This document shows, piece by piece, positions 53,393 to 63,688 of a stretch of DNA of 64,000 nucleotides. The position numbers and the translations under genes were made by a program. The notes beneath the pieces were generated by a model that searched no databases, was not told the origin of the DNA, and saw nothing but the letters and a program-made list of their open reading frames with translations. How positions within the stretch are numbered: position 1 is the stretch's first letter; the number at the start of each line of letters is the position of its first letter. The stretch is from Agrobacterium arsenijevicii (GTDB lineage: Bacteria; Pseudomonadota; Alphaproteobacteria; Rhizobiales; Rhizobiaceae): assembly GCA_000949895.1 (NCBI GenBank), contig JWIT01000003.1, forward strand, positions 557,054 to 621,053, given 5' to 3'.

Positions 53393-54196
53393 GTGCAAGA
53401 CATCGCCCTCAACGTTTTTCTCGTTCTCTTCTGCGTCGCCATCTTTGCCGGATTTATCGATTCCATCGCAGGCGGCGGTGGTCTTATCACCATTCCGGCG
53501 ATGCTGATCATGGGAATTCCACCACTCGACACGCTCGGCACCAACAAGCTGCAATCGCAGTTCGGCTCGGCTTCAGCCACCATCGCCTATGCCCGGCGCG
53601 GCCACGTCAATCTCAGGGAACAATTGCCGATGGCCATCATGGCCATGCTCGGCGGCATGTTGGGCGCGGTTACAGCCGCCTTCGTGCCGTCCGATCTCCT
53701 GCGCACCATCATGCCTTTCCTGCTGATCGCCATAGCCCTCTATTTCGCCTTCAAGCCGCAGCTCAGCGATACCGACAGCCATCGCCGCATCACGCCGTTC
53801 GTGTTCGGCCTCACCGCCGCGCCGCTGGTGGGCTTTTATGACGGCGTTTTCGGTCCCGGCGCGGGTTCCTTCTACATGCTGTCCTTCGTGGCGCTTGCCG
53901 GTTTCGGCATGCTGAAGGCAACCGCTCACACCAAGCTCCTGAACCTCGGTTCGAACTTCGGCGGTTTCGTCATTTTTGCGGCTGGAGGCGCGGTTCTCTG
54001 GAAGCTCGGCCTCGCCATGGGCGTCGGCCAGTTCGTCGGTGCGCAGATCGGATCGCGCTTCGCGATGAAAAACGGCGCGAAGATCATCCGCCCGCTTCTG
54101 GTTCTTTCCTGTCTGGCAATGGCGACGAAGCTGCTTGCGGATGCATCATCCGCCTGGTCCATCGCCACGATCTGGGAAACCATCTTCCCTAAATGA
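53393..54196 (+). CDS. TSUP-family (TauE/SafE) membrane transporter
   Basis: The 267-residue membrane protein has about eight helices and the TSUP signature GFIDSIAGGGGLITIPAML in the first repeat. The second repeat has GFYDGVFGPGAGSFYML. Length and layout match E. coli YfcA (269). Family members move sulfite, sulfoacetate or other organic anions; the substrate is unknown. The GTG at 53393 gives an N terminus like YfcA; an alternative GTG at 53348 would add 15 residues. Confidence 0.9.
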   Translation: MQDIALNVFLVLFCVAIFAGFIDSIAGGGGLITIPAMLIMGIPPLDTLGTNKLQSQFGSASATIAYARRGHVNLREQLPMAIMAMLGGMLGAVTAAFVPSDLLRTIMPFLLIAIALYFAFKPQLSDTDSHRRITPFVFGLTAAPLVGFYDGVFGPGAGSFYMLSFVALAGFGMLKATAHTKLLNLGSNFGGFVIFAAGGAVLWKLGLAMGVGQFVGAQIGSRFAMKNGAKIIRPLLVLSCLAMATKLLADASSAWSIATIWETIFPK

Positions 54197-54241
54197 CGGA
54201 AAAATGAAACGGCTCGGCGCCTGGCGTTCGAGCCGTGGATC

Positions 54242-54940
54242 TTACGCCGTGGCGCGGCGGCGTCGGCGATCGGCGATTTCCCTGATGACCACCATTGCGC
54301 CAACCAGCTTGTAGTTGGAGGAGTAGCAGGGCGACATTTCGAGAGACTTCACGATCGTATGGCCGTCATGATCTTCGGCATAGGTATATTTCGACGTACC
54401 GCCCTTGAAGCAATTGTCGAGCCGTTCCCGCAGATCGTTCTGAAAACGGTGAACCCCGACAAGCTCGGCGATATGGCACCCTAAAAGCCCCTCCGGCGAA
54501 TTGCGTGGAAACGCCTCGATCCCATTGGCGAAGGACACCCGGTAGCCGGGAGAAACGACGACCACAGGCTCGTCGAGGTCGTTCAGCATATCCTCATCGA
54601 GGATGAGATGGCGGTGATGCCACTCGAGAATGTCCTCGTCCTCGTCGCCGATGACCTTTGCCTTTAGCGGCATGCCGACATAACGGTCGACAAGTGTTCT
54701 CAGAAGCTCGGAATTGCGCTGTACGCAGCCGAGATCTTCCGCCTCGTGGTTGAGGAGATCGATGGCGAAACGAAACTGCTCGCGAATGTCCTCGGAACTG
54801 CCGGTCTGACGCCCGATAACCCGCTCAAGCAGCAGCTCCAGTTCACGCTCCAGCACTGCGATCTTGTCGGCCTCGTTCTTGCCAACGGCTGATTGCAGTT
54901 CCGTATAACGCAGCCAGAACAGCTCAATCAAATCTTTCAA
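54242..54940 (-). CDS. PAS-domain signalling protein
   Basis: The 232-residue protein has a helical N-terminal part (about 1-110, LQSAVGKNEADKIAVLERELELLLERVIG) and a C-terminal PAS domain (about 115-222, LNDLDEPVVVVSPGYRVSFANGIEAF, NYKLVGAMVVIREIADRRRR). No catalytic output domain is present. It starts at TTG 54940 with GGGAGAG 5 bases upstream. It is a second PAS-only protein in this window (the other is at 22594). Confidence 0.85.
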   Translation of the reverse strand: MKDLIELFWLRYTELQSAVGKNEADKIAVLERELELLLERVIGRQTGSSEDIREQFRFAIDLLNHEAEDLGCVQRNSELLRTLVDRYVGMPLKAKVIGDEDEDILEWHHRHLILDEDMLNDLDEPVVVVSPGYRVSFANGIEAFPRNSPEGLLGCHIAELVGVHRFQNDLRERLDNCFKGGTSKYTYAEDHDGHTIVKSLEMSPCYSSNYKLVGAMVVIREIADRRRRRATA

Positions 54941-55220
54941 CCCAACTCTCCCTGAACGGGCAAACAGCCCGCTCCCAATCCGAATGGATAGACACTTATC
55001 CCCTGATTATAGCGTCTGTGCATTTAAAAATGACGTAACGACACGCAGGACCGCCGCAGGGATTACTCTCTAAAATATCATAGCTGCCGCTATTTTTTCA
55101 ATTTCGATAATCCATGAACGAAAAATGAGGTTCCACTAATATGGAAAAATACCGAAATACACAAATTCACGGTCGATTTTTGTAAATAGTCACGAGAAAT
55201 CCGGCCGTGCGGCAAATGCC
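54941..55220. other. AT-rich intergenic region upstream of the PAS gene
   Basis: No gene is seen. The stretch is clearly richer in A and T than the surrounding DNA and probably holds the PAS gene promoter. Confidence 0.4.
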
Positions 55221-56150
55221 TCAGATCTGGTGTTTCACGTCCCAGCGGTCGTGATACCACAGCCATTGTTCGGGATATTCGCGGACCCAGCTTTCCACCT
55301 TGTCGTTCAAAAGCTGCGCCGTTGCCTGAATATCGACATTGCCTTTTTCATCGCGCGGGATCTCGACCTTCGCCTCAATCTCCAGCCGGTAGCGGTTGTC
55401 CGGCAGGCGCACGCAGCGGGCAGGATAGACATCGCAGTTGAACTGACGCACCAGCTTGGCAAGCAGCGGGTTGGTTCGAACCTCAAGGCCGAAGAACTTC
55501 GTCGTCAGGCCCTTGCTGAACTTCTGGTCGACTAGCACGCCGACACCGCCGCCCCTTTCCAGCTGCCGCGCAAGCGCAAAGGACGAGCCGGCATGTGAAG
55601 GCACGAGGTTGCCCATGCGCTCCTTGCGGAACTTGAACACCTTATCGGCCACGAAAGGATTGTTCGGTGGCCGGAACAGCACCGTCACGTCAAGACCGAA
55701 GGCGGAACTGGCCACCGGCAGCAATTCGAAATTGCCGCTATGGGCGGTAAAAACGATGAAGGGCCGCGGATTGTCGCGCAGTTCGAGAAAGGTCGGAATA
55801 CCCTCGACGCGAATACGGCCCGGCTCGCTATTTTCCGGATCGAAATCGAACAGCCGGTCGAGAAAGACATATTCCGCCGCAAGCCGCCCCATATTGCCCC
55901 AGCTGTCCATTGCGATGGCGAGGCGCTCCTCCTCGGATTTCTCCGGAAAGGCGCGCGCCAGATTGTACAGCATCAGCCGGTGGCGGCCGGTTTTCGGCCC
56001 CACGAAGCGCGCCAGCCTGTCGGCGGCGCGAATTCCCGCATCAGCGGGAAATATCTTCAGCAGGTTGAGAAGGCCGAAAGCAAACGTCGCGATCAGCCAT
56101 TGCCGGAAATGGTCCAGCTTCAGGACGATCCGCGTAATGAACAGTTTCAA
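55221..56150 (-). CDS. lpxXL: Lipid A very-long-chain acyltransferase LpxXL
   Basis: The 309-residue membrane-anchored acyltransferase (LpxL/HtrB family) has a catalytic His-Glu motif in FTAHSGNFELLPVAS (HxxxxE). GVLVDQKFSKGLTTKFFG follows, and the end EYPEQWLWYHDRWD is typical. In rhizobia LpxXL adds 27-hydroxyoctacosanoate from AcpXL to lipid A. It starts at TTG 56150, only 4 bp after the adh stop, so it is the last gene of the acpXL-fabZXL-fabF2XL-fabF1XL-adh-lpxXL run. Confidence 0.92.
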   Translation of the reverse strand: MKLFITRIVLKLDHFRQWLIATFAFGLLNLLKIFPADAGIRAADRLARFVGPKTGRHRLMLYNLARAFPEKSEEERLAIAMDSWGNMGRLAAEYVFLDRLFDFDPENSEPGRIRVEGIPTFLELRDNPRPFIVFTAHSGNFELLPVASSAFGLDVTVLFRPPNNPFVADKVFKFRKERMGNLVPSHAGSSFALARQLERGGGVGVLVDQKFSKGLTTKFFGLEVRTNPLLAKLVRQFNCDVYPARCVRLPDNRYRLEIEAKVEIPRDEKGNVDIQATAQLLNDKVESWVREYPEQWLWYHDRWDVKHQI

Positions 56151-56154
56151 AGCG

Positions 56155-57183
56155 TCAATCCATCCGCAGAACGATTTTGCCGAACACCTGGCGGGTTTCC
56201 ATGCGCTCCAGCGCCCGGTCGATATCCTCGAAGGTGACTTCGGTGTCGATAACGGGATGAACGATGCCGCGCGCCATCTTCTGCATGGCGTTGGCCATGT
56301 TTTCCATGCGGCAACCGAACGAGCCGAGCAGCTTCAACTGCTGCTGGAAAAGCATCATCAGGTTGATATCGGTGGACACGCCTGACGTGGAACCGCAGGT
56401 GACGAGACGGCCGCCACGCTTCAGCGAGAACATCGAGGCCGCGAAGGTGTCCTTGCCGACATGTTCGAATACCACGTCGACACCCTTCTTTTTCGTCAGC
56501 TTGCGCACGACACCTTCGAAACGGTCGGTCCGGTAGTTGATGACGTGATCGGCGCCGAGAGCCTTTGCCCGTTCGATCTTGTCGTCCGAACCGACGGTGG
56601 TGATGACGGTGCAGCCCATCTTCTTGGCAAGCTGGATCGCCGCCGTGCCGATGCCGGAACCGCCCGCATGCACGAGGATCGTTTCGCCGGGCTCGAGCTT
56701 CGCATTGTCGAACAGCATGTGCTCGACCGTGCCGAAGGTCACCGGAGCAAGCGCCGCGCCGATGGCATCGACGCCGTGCGGTGCCGGAACGAGCTGGCGA
56801 GCGGGAATATTGATTTTTTCCTGCGCAAAGCCGTCGAGATGGAAACCGTGCACGCCCTGAACATGTTCGCACAGATTGTCACGGCCTTCACGACAGGGCT
56901 TGCAAATACCGCAGGTGCGCGCGCCATAGATCGCAACGAGCTGGCCCGGCAGCACGTTGGAAACGCCGGGACCGATGGCCTCCACCACGCCGGAAGCCTC
57001 AGCACCGATGGTGAGCGGCATCTTGCGCTTGGCAAAAGCCATGCCGCGCCAGCCCCACACGTCGATGTGGTTCAGCGCCACGGCCTTGACGCGCAGCGTC
57101 ACCTCGCCCGGTCCCGGTGCATCCGGTTCGGGCAGGTCCACTTTTTCGAGCTTCCGGTCGTCGACGAGTTGAAGAGCGCGCAT
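56155..57183 (-). CDS. Zinc-type alcohol dehydrogenase of the acpXL cluster (Adh2XL)
   Basis: The 342-residue medium-chain dehydrogenase has an NAD(P) motif VHAGGSGIGTAAIQLAKKMG and structural zinc cysteines CGICKPCREGRDNLC. It belongs to the acpXL cluster in other rhizobia (adh2XL) and is thought to act on the very long acyl chain or its omega-1 hydroxyl, but its substrate is not firmly known. AAGGA precedes the ATG. lpxXL follows by 4 bp. Confidence 0.9.
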   Translation of the reverse strand: MRALQLVDDRKLEKVDLPEPDAPGPGEVTLRVKAVALNHIDVWGWRGMAFAKRKMPLTIGAEASGVVEAIGPGVSNVLPGQLVAIYGARTCGICKPCREGRDNLCEHVQGVHGFHLDGFAQEKINIPARQLVPAPHGVDAIGAALAPVTFGTVEHMLFDNAKLEPGETILVHAGGSGIGTAAIQLAKKMGCTVITTVGSDDKIERAKALGADHVINYRTDRFEGVVRKLTKKKGVDVVFEHVGKDTFAASMFSLKRGGRLVTCGSTSGVSTDINLMMLFQQQLKLLGSFGCRMENMANAMQKMARGIVHPVIDTEVTFEDIDRALERMETRQVFGKIVLRMD

Positions 57184-57336
57184 ATTTTTAGTCCTTCGCC
57201 CGGAGGCGTTTGTCTCAAAAGTAATTCCAGCAAAACTCTGTAACGGTTTTACGGTCGGAATGTGTAATCAAACAAGCGAGAGCGTTTCCGGAGCTTCGTT
57301 CAGGCCGGAAACGCCTCTGTTTTCTGGCGGAACCGA

Positions 57337-58620
<1,284 letters not shown>

Positions 58621-58632
58621 GGTCTTTTCTCC

Positions 58633-59829
58633 TCACACGTCACGGGACAGAACGGCAACACCTTCGCCGCGCACATGGCCGACGGTGGTGACAACAGCTT
58701 CGCTGGCCGCCTCGTCCATTGGCTTTTCCTGAGCCGCATCGAAAGTAGGCACCTTCGCGCCGCTTTCAAGCGTCAGAGCCGCAAGCGCGAGGCCAAGCGG
58801 AAACTGCGCTTCAAGTCCATGGCCGGTGATACCGCCGAAACCACGGATGGCGGCCTGCGGCAGGGTTTTTTCGAGAATATTCTTTTCGCGCCGTGTGACG
58901 TCGTCATAACCGCTCGCACCGGAAAACACGACGGTCGCCGCACTGTCCTTTGCGGGGGCAAGCAGGCGCTCCATGCGCTTTTCCATCTTGCCCTCGTCGC
59001 GGCTGCCGCGATCGCCCTCGATGGCGTCGATGCGGGCATAGATGCGCGCGCCGCGTTCGCTGGCGTGCTTGCGCGATTCCAGCACGAGGAAGGCGCCCAG
59101 AGAACCGGAAATCATGCCGCCACCATCCTGGCCGCCACGCGACCACAACGGCTGCCAGTCGCCCTGCGCATGCGCGCCGATGGCTTCGAACAACAGGATC
59201 ATGTCGGGACGCTCGGCCGAGAAGGCGCCGCCCACCAGCGCATGGCTGGATTCGCCGGAACGGATGCGATGGAAAGCGGTTTCAACGGCGGAAATACCGG
59301 CCGCTTCTTCGCCCATGAAGGTGCGGGAGGAACCGGTGACCTTGTGCACGATGGAGATATTACCAGCCATCAGATTGGAAAGCTGCGCGAGAAACAGGGT
59401 CGGACGCAGTTCCGTGGTCAGCTTCTCGTTGAGCAGCACTTCACGGTCGTTGCGCTTCAGCGCCTCGTCAACAATCAGCGTATCGACATTGATGTCGCGC
59501 TCACCGCCGCCAGCAGCGACGATCATGTCCATGGTGGCACAGGCTTCAGCGTTCTCCTTCAGCCCCGCATCGTCGAGCGCGAGACCGGCGGCAAAAACGC
59601 CGAGACGCTGCCAGTTTTCCATCTGGCGCTGGTCGCCGCGCTTGGCGATCTGCGTGGACCAGTCGATCTCCGGCATGGGATGGACCGGATAGGGTTTGAA
59701 CTTTTCGGTCTCGACCACCGTTTCCGGCGCCGCAGTTCCCGAAAGAAGCGCAAGATGCGCCTGGCTGCCGACGCCGTGACAGGTCACGATGCCGACCCCT
59801 GTTATCACCACATCATTGTCAGATTTCAT
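58633..59829 (-). CDS. fabF2XL: Ketosynthase-like protein FabF2XL lacking the catalytic cysteine
   Basis: The 398-residue protein has the thiolase/ketosynthase fold (MKSDNDVVITGVGIVTCHG, GAFLVLESRKHASERGARIYARI). In place of the usual TACSS/TACAS nucleophile elbow it has VTGSSRTFMGEEAAGISA, with no Cys. The NAHGT motif is replaced by SGASGYDDVTRRE, while ITGHG keeps one His. It is therefore probably not a condensing enzyme itself but a partner subunit. It lies directly upstream of FabF1XL. Confidence 0.92.
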   Translation of the reverse strand: MKSDNDVVITGVGIVTCHGVGSQAHLALLSGTAAPETVVETEKFKPYPVHPMPEIDWSTQIAKRGDQRQMENWQRLGVFAAGLALDDAGLKENAEACATMDMIVAAGGGERDINVDTLIVDEALKRNDREVLLNEKLTTELRPTLFLAQLSNLMAGNISIVHKVTGSSRTFMGEEAAGISAVETAFHRIRSGESSHALVGGAFSAERPDMILLFEAIGAHAQGDWQPLWSRGGQDGGGMISGSLGAFLVLESRKHASERGARIYARIDAIEGDRGSRDEGKMEKRMERLLAPAKDSAATVVFSGASGYDDVTRREKNILEKTLPQAAIRGFGGITGHGLEAQFPLGLALAALTLESGAKVPTFDAAQEKPMDEAASEAVVTTVGHVRGEGVAVLSRDV

Positions 59830-60037
59830 CGTCTGTCATCCTTTGCAGCCGGACCATTCAAGCGGTCACGGCTATCCAACAGCGGTCGCAAACGACCACT
59901 CCATGCGTTGCGGAATAAAGCGCGCGATGCGGATTGGCAATGGTGAAGGCCCGATCCGCCGGCACAAGCCCACGATTTTCGTGCATCAAAACCGGGTCGA
60001 GGGGAAAAATGCCCTCTCGCGGCATCAGCGGAAACGC

Positions 60038-60517
60038 TTATTTCTGCGCATCCGCGGCAATCGCCGCCATCAGGCCGACTTCCTCGGCCCGCTTCTTGAC
60101 GATAGGTGCGAGGGGAATTTCGCTGAAGGGCATCGTCCTGAGCTTCAGCTGCGCGTCACAGACCTTCTTGCCTTCGCAAGTGATCTTCGCCTTGGTGACG
60201 GCAAAACCGGAACCGTCATGCTCCAGCACGGCCTCGATATCGAGAACCGCACCCGGTTCCACGAAGGTGCGCATCTTGGCGCCATCGACCGACATCAGGA
60301 AAGGCATGGACGAAAAATCGCTGAACGCCAGAACCAGCATGCCGGAAGCCTGCGCCATGGTCTCGATCAGAAGCACGCCCGGAACCAGCGGCATGCCGGG
60401 GAAATGTCCCTCGAAAACCGGGCTCTTGTCGGGAACGATGGACTGCGCCTTCAACGTGCGCGTCGTCATGTCCACGGCCTCGACCTTGTCGATCATCTGA
60501 AAATATTCAAGCAGCAT
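60038..60517 (-). CDS. fabZXL: 3-hydroxyacyl-ACP dehydratase FabZXL
   Basis: The 159-residue hot-dog-fold dehydratase has the catalytic His38 in FEGHFPGMPLVPGVLLIE and Glu52 in the central helix (IETMAQASG). It belongs to the acpXL cluster and should dehydrate the 3-hydroxy intermediates of the very long chain. It lies downstream of acpXL, beyond a terminator-like hairpin. Confidence 0.93.
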   Translation of the reverse strand: MLLEYFQMIDKVEAVDMTTRTLKAQSIVPDKSPVFEGHFPGMPLVPGVLLIETMAQASGMLVLAFSDFSSMPFLMSVDGAKMRTFVEPGAVLDIEAVLEHDGSGFAVTKAKITCEGKKVCDAQLKLRTMPFSEIPLAPIVKKRAEEVGLMAAIAADAQK

Positions 60518-60576
60518 CCGTCCGGCCCGTCTCTGGTCGGTTACGACCCGCCTTGAAGGTCAGGTCCAGAAAAAGA

Positions 60577-60599
60577 AATGCCCGCTCGAAGCGGGCATT
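60577..60599 (-). terminator. Terminator/attenuator between acpXL and fabZXL
   Basis: On the minus strand AATGCCCGCT-TCG-AGCGGGCATT is followed by TTCTTTTTCT. It lies 6 bases after the acpXL stop. If partial, it would give much more AcpXL than the downstream enzymes. Confidence 0.82.
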
Positions 60600-60605
60600 A
60601 TCGCC

Positions 60606-60890
60606 TCAGCCCTTGGCTGCGCGCAATTCGTCGATCTTGGCGCAGAGGTTCTTCAGCACGAAATATTCTTCGGTGGTAACCTTGCCTTCGTTGACTTCCT
60701 GCGTCCACTGCTCGAGCGGAATCTTGATGCCGAATTCCTTGTCGATGGCGAAAACGATATCCAGAAAGTCGAGGCTGTCGATGCCCAGATCATCGATCGT
60801 GTGGCTTTCCGGCGTAATGGTTTCGCGGTCGATTTCGCTGGTTTCGGCGATAATGTCGGCAACCTTGTCGAATGTAGCTGTCACGCCCAT
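60606..60890 (-). CDS. acpXL: Acyl carrier protein for very-long-chain fatty acids AcpXL
   Basis: The 94-residue acyl carrier protein has phosphopantetheine Ser39 in [15 protein letters not shown]. It is longer and more divergent than housekeeping AcpP, as known for AcpXL, which carries 27-hydroxyoctacosanoic acid for lipid A. ATG 60890 follows AAGGATT. It heads the fabZXL-fabF2XL-fabF1XL-adh-lpxXL run. Confidence 0.95.
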   Translation of the reverse strand: MGVTATFDKVADIIAETSEIDRETITPESHTIDDLGIDSLDFLDIVFAIDKEFGIKIPLEQWTQEVNEGKVTTEEYFVLKNLCAKIDELRAAKG

Positions 60891-61004
60891 AATCCTTATT
60901 GTCGTTCGTATTAAATATCTTGTCTGACGCACCACATAGGCAAGTCGCACAAAAAAGCCAATGGTTTCGTGACGAGAGTTTGAAATTTGCCTTAAAACTG
61001 TTGC

Positions 61005-62357
61005 CTAAACAGCAACCGAATGGCGGCCACGCCCACTGCCGAGATAGGCATCGAAGGTTGCCGCAATATGACGGACAAAGGGTTTGCCCGCCTCCGTCAC
61101 GGCAAAAACATCGCCATCCAACCGCACCACACCGTCCCTGTCGCCCCCTGCGAAAAGCTGCGCCTGCACACTGACCGAATGGCTGGCCCTGCCAAAGCGC
61201 TGCTTCAACTCGCGCAGATCGAGCGAAAAATCGCACATCAGCCGCTCGATGACATGCGAGCGGAGATGATCGTCCTCGGACAGTTCTATCCCCTTGACGA
61301 CGGCGAGACCGCCCTCGTCCACCATCCGCTGATACTCCCCCGTCGCCACCATGTTCTGCACATAGCCCTGCGGTAGCCGGCCGATGGAGGATGCGCCAAG
61401 CCCGATCAGGGCATCGGCCGTATCAGTGGTATAACCCTGAAAATTCCGCCGCAGCTCCCCGGCCTCGGCCGCCCGGCACAAAGTGTCGACGGGCTTGGCG
61501 AAATGATCGATGCCGATCGCCCTGTAACCCGCCTTGCCCAACAAATCAGCCGCCATCGTCATCTGGCGGTAGCGCTCGGCAATATCAGGCAAAGCCTGTT
61601 CAGGGATCAGCGACTGGTGTTTTTTCATCCACGGGACATGCGCATAACCGAAAAGTGCCACCCGGTCCGGATCAAGCGAGATGATCTGGTCGACCGTCTT
61701 TTCCAATGTCTCGCAGGTCTGGAACGGCAGGCCGTAGAGAATGTCGCAATTGACCGAGTGAACACCCCTCGCCCGCACGGCGTCCACCACCGATTGCGTC
61801 TGCGCGAAGGTCTGTATCCGGTTGATGGTTTTTTGCACTTTGTCATCAAAGTCCTGCACGCCGAGGCTTGCCCGCGTCATGCCGATGGCGGCAAGCGCAT
61901 CATAACGGCTGTCATCGAGATCGTTCGGGTCCATTTCCACGCTGATTTCAGGTGCCAGCCCGAAGGTGAAATGGCCCTTCAGACAGTCCATCAGGCTGAC
62001 CATGTCCTCAGGCTTCAGCATGGTGGGAGAACCACCGCCGAAATGTACGGCACTCACCACGGCATCCGGTGAAACGAGTGCGCCAACAGCCGCAATTTCC
62101 CGTTTAAGTGCTTCAAGATAAACGGCAATCGGCTCGTATTTCAGCGTGTGTTTGGTGTGGCAGGCACAGAACCAGCACAGCCGGTCGCAATAGGGAATAT
62201 GCAGGTAAAGCGATATCCGGTTCCGGTGGCCGAGATCGCCGAGCCAGCGGCGATAGGTGCCATTATCGATTCCTTCGTGAAAGTGCGGCGCGGTAGGATA
62301 GCTCGTGTAACGCGGCACGGCGCCCGAATATTTGCGAAGAAGTTCGGTATTCATCAC
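61005..62357 (-). CDS. hemN: Oxygen-independent coproporphyrinogen III oxidase HemN
   Basis: The 450-residue radical-SAM enzyme makes protoporphyrinogen IX without oxygen. The [4Fe-4S] cysteines are in YLHIPYCDRLCWFCACHTKH (Cys57, 61, 64). A HemN C-terminal domain follows (TTDTADALIGLGASSIGRLPQGY). Two adjacent ATGs at 62357 and 62354 are possible. A perfect FNR box lies about 77 bp upstream and is shared with the divergent fnrN. Confidence 0.96.
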   Translation of the reverse strand: MMNTELLRKYSGAVPRYTSYPTAPHFHEGIDNGTYRRWLGDLGHRNRISLYLHIPYCDRLCWFCACHTKHTLKYEPIAVYLEALKREIAAVGALVSPDAVVSAVHFGGGSPTMLKPEDMVSLMDCLKGHFTFGLAPEISVEMDPNDLDDSRYDALAAIGMTRASLGVQDFDDKVQKTINRIQTFAQTQSVVDAVRARGVHSVNCDILYGLPFQTCETLEKTVDQIISLDPDRVALFGYAHVPWMKKHQSLIPEQALPDIAERYRQMTMAADLLGKAGYRAIGIDHFAKPVDTLCRAAEAGELRRNFQGYTTDTADALIGLGASSIGRLPQGYVQNMVATGEYQRMVDEGGLAVVKGIELSEDDHLRSHVIERLMCDFSLDLRELKQRFGRASHSVSVQAQLFAGGDRDGVVRLDGDVFAVTEAGKPFVRHIAATFDAYLGSGRGRHSVAV

Positions 62358-62426
62358 CGGATTTGCCTTTTATCAAGAAAATGTCGATTTCCTCTCTTTC
62401 AGTAACGGCTGCGACAGTTTGCAACT

Positions 62427-62440
62427 TTGACTTCAATCAA
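62427..62440. promoter_or_regulatory. FNR/FixK-type anaerobox between hemN and fnrN
   Basis: TTGA-CTTCAA-TCAA, a perfect site, lies about 77 bp from hemN and about 133 bp from fnrN. It can serve hemN and, by position, may also allow FnrN to regulate its own gene. Confidence 0.9.
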
Positions 62441-62566
62441 ATCGCACCTTAAGTTCTTGCTAAAGTAGACGCGGGGGCGACGACTACGCGGCGCAAGCCT
62501 TCGAAGATACCGGATTTTACACCTCCGGTCGCATTCGTCCCTTAAAGCCAGCATTGGAAAAGGCTT

Positions 62567-63292
62567 ATGGACACGCTGCAGAAGACCATCCACAATTCGG
62601 AATATCCCGTCGTATGCCGCTCCTGCGAGGCGCGTCACGGCGGTCTTTGCAGCACGTTGACGCCGCAGCAACTCTGCGACCTCAACCGTCATTCCAGCCG
62701 TAAAAAACTGGAAGCAGGCAATGAGCTGCTTGCCCAGGGGGAGCTTGTCAGCTCCTACGGCAACATTCTCAACGGCGTGGTGAAACTCTCGAAGATGATG
62801 TCGGATGGCCGCCAGCAGATCGTCGGCCTGCAATTCGCACCGGATTTTCTCGGCCGCCCGTTCATGGCGGAAAGCAAGATGACGGCGGAAGCCGCAACCG
62901 ATGTGGAAATCTGCCTTTTCCCGCGTCGCATTGTCGACCGCATGGTTTCCGAAGTGCCTGACATGGAGCGCAAGCTGCACAGTCAGTCGCTGAAGGAGCT
63001 GGATGAAGCGCGCGACTGGATGCTGACGCTCGGCCGCAAATCGGCACAGGAAAAGGTTGCCAGCTTCCTTTATATGATCGCCACCCATATCGACCCGGCA
63101 AAAGACGACAAATCGTCCTTCGACCTGCCGCTGTCACGCGCCGATATTGCCGATTTCCTCGGTCTCACCATCGAAACAGTTAGCCGGCAAATGACCAAGC
63201 TACGCAAGGAAGGCACCATCCGCATCGAGAACAACCGCCATATCACGGTGCCGGACCTCGATATGCTCAACGAAGCCGCCGGCAACGACTGA
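62567..63292 (+). CDS. fnrN: Oxygen-sensing Crp/Fnr-family regulator FnrN
   Basis: The 241-residue Crp/Fnr protein has Cys17, Cys20, Cys28 and Cys116, the same spacing type as the [4Fe-4S] ligands of FNR (20, 23, 29, 122), so it should sense O2 directly. A Crp-type beta-roll is followed by a dimer helix and a helix-turn-helix, SRADIADFLGLTIETVSRQM, with ETVSR as the recognition helix for TTGA half-sites. FixK proteins lack the cysteine set. It is divergent from hemN with an anaerobox between them. Confidence 0.95.
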   Translation: MDTLQKTIHNSEYPVVCRSCEARHGGLCSTLTPQQLCDLNRHSSRKKLEAGNELLAQGELVSSYGNILNGVVKLSKMMSDGRQQIVGLQFAPDFLGRPFMAESKMTAEAATDVEICLFPRRIVDRMVSEVPDMERKLHSQSLKELDEARDWMLTLGRKSAQEKVASFLYMIATHIDPAKDDKSSFDLPLSRADIADFLGLTIETVSRQMTKLRKEGTIRIENNRHITVPDLDMLNEAAGND

Positions 63293-63313
63293 CCGACCGC
63301 TTTCGCGCTGCCT

Positions 63314-63421
63314 TCATTGTCCCTGCAGCGCGGATTTACCAGAATAGATATGCGGCGCCCTCGCCTCGGCGGGCACGAGCGCAAAACCGGCAAGAACCAG
63401 CAGAGCGGCGATGCATTTCAT
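63314..63421 (-). CDS. Possible 35-residue secreted peptide
   Basis: A short frame encodes MKCIAALLVLAGFALVPAEA followed by RAPHIYSGKSALQGQ, that is a convincing signal peptide (cleavage near residue 22) and a 13-residue mature part. A GGGTGAAATATC stretch precedes the ATG. There is no known family, and a chance frame cannot be excluded. It faces fnrN. Confidence 0.4.
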   Translation of the reverse strand: MKCIAALLVLAGFALVPAEARAPHIYSGKSALQGQ

Positions 63422-63591
63422 GATATTTCACCCTGTCTCCCGCTTTTTCAGCGGCCTGTTTGTTATGCCCGCATCATAAGCGGCAAACTTCGTCCATCCG
63501 CTTAAGATCTTGGGTAAGCGGATGGTTCAGAGGCAGGGTAAAGAAGGGGTTATGAGAGCGGTTGGGAACACAACGAAGCCCAAGGATGGCC

Positions 63592-63675
63592 GTCATCCCT
63601 GGGCTTGTCCCAAGAATCTAAACACGACGACAAAACCAAGACGTTGCAGATCCTCGGGACAGGCCCGAGGATGAC
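63592..63675. repeat. 84-bp nested-palindrome repeat, copy 3 (RIME-like)
   Basis: Same design as copies at 16267 and 45999. It begins GTCATCCCTGGGCTTGTCCC and ends CTCGGGACAGGCCCGAGGAT plus GAC. It lies just downstream of the SHOCT gene. Confidence 0.9.
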
Positions 63676-63688
63676 GAACGGTAGGAAC

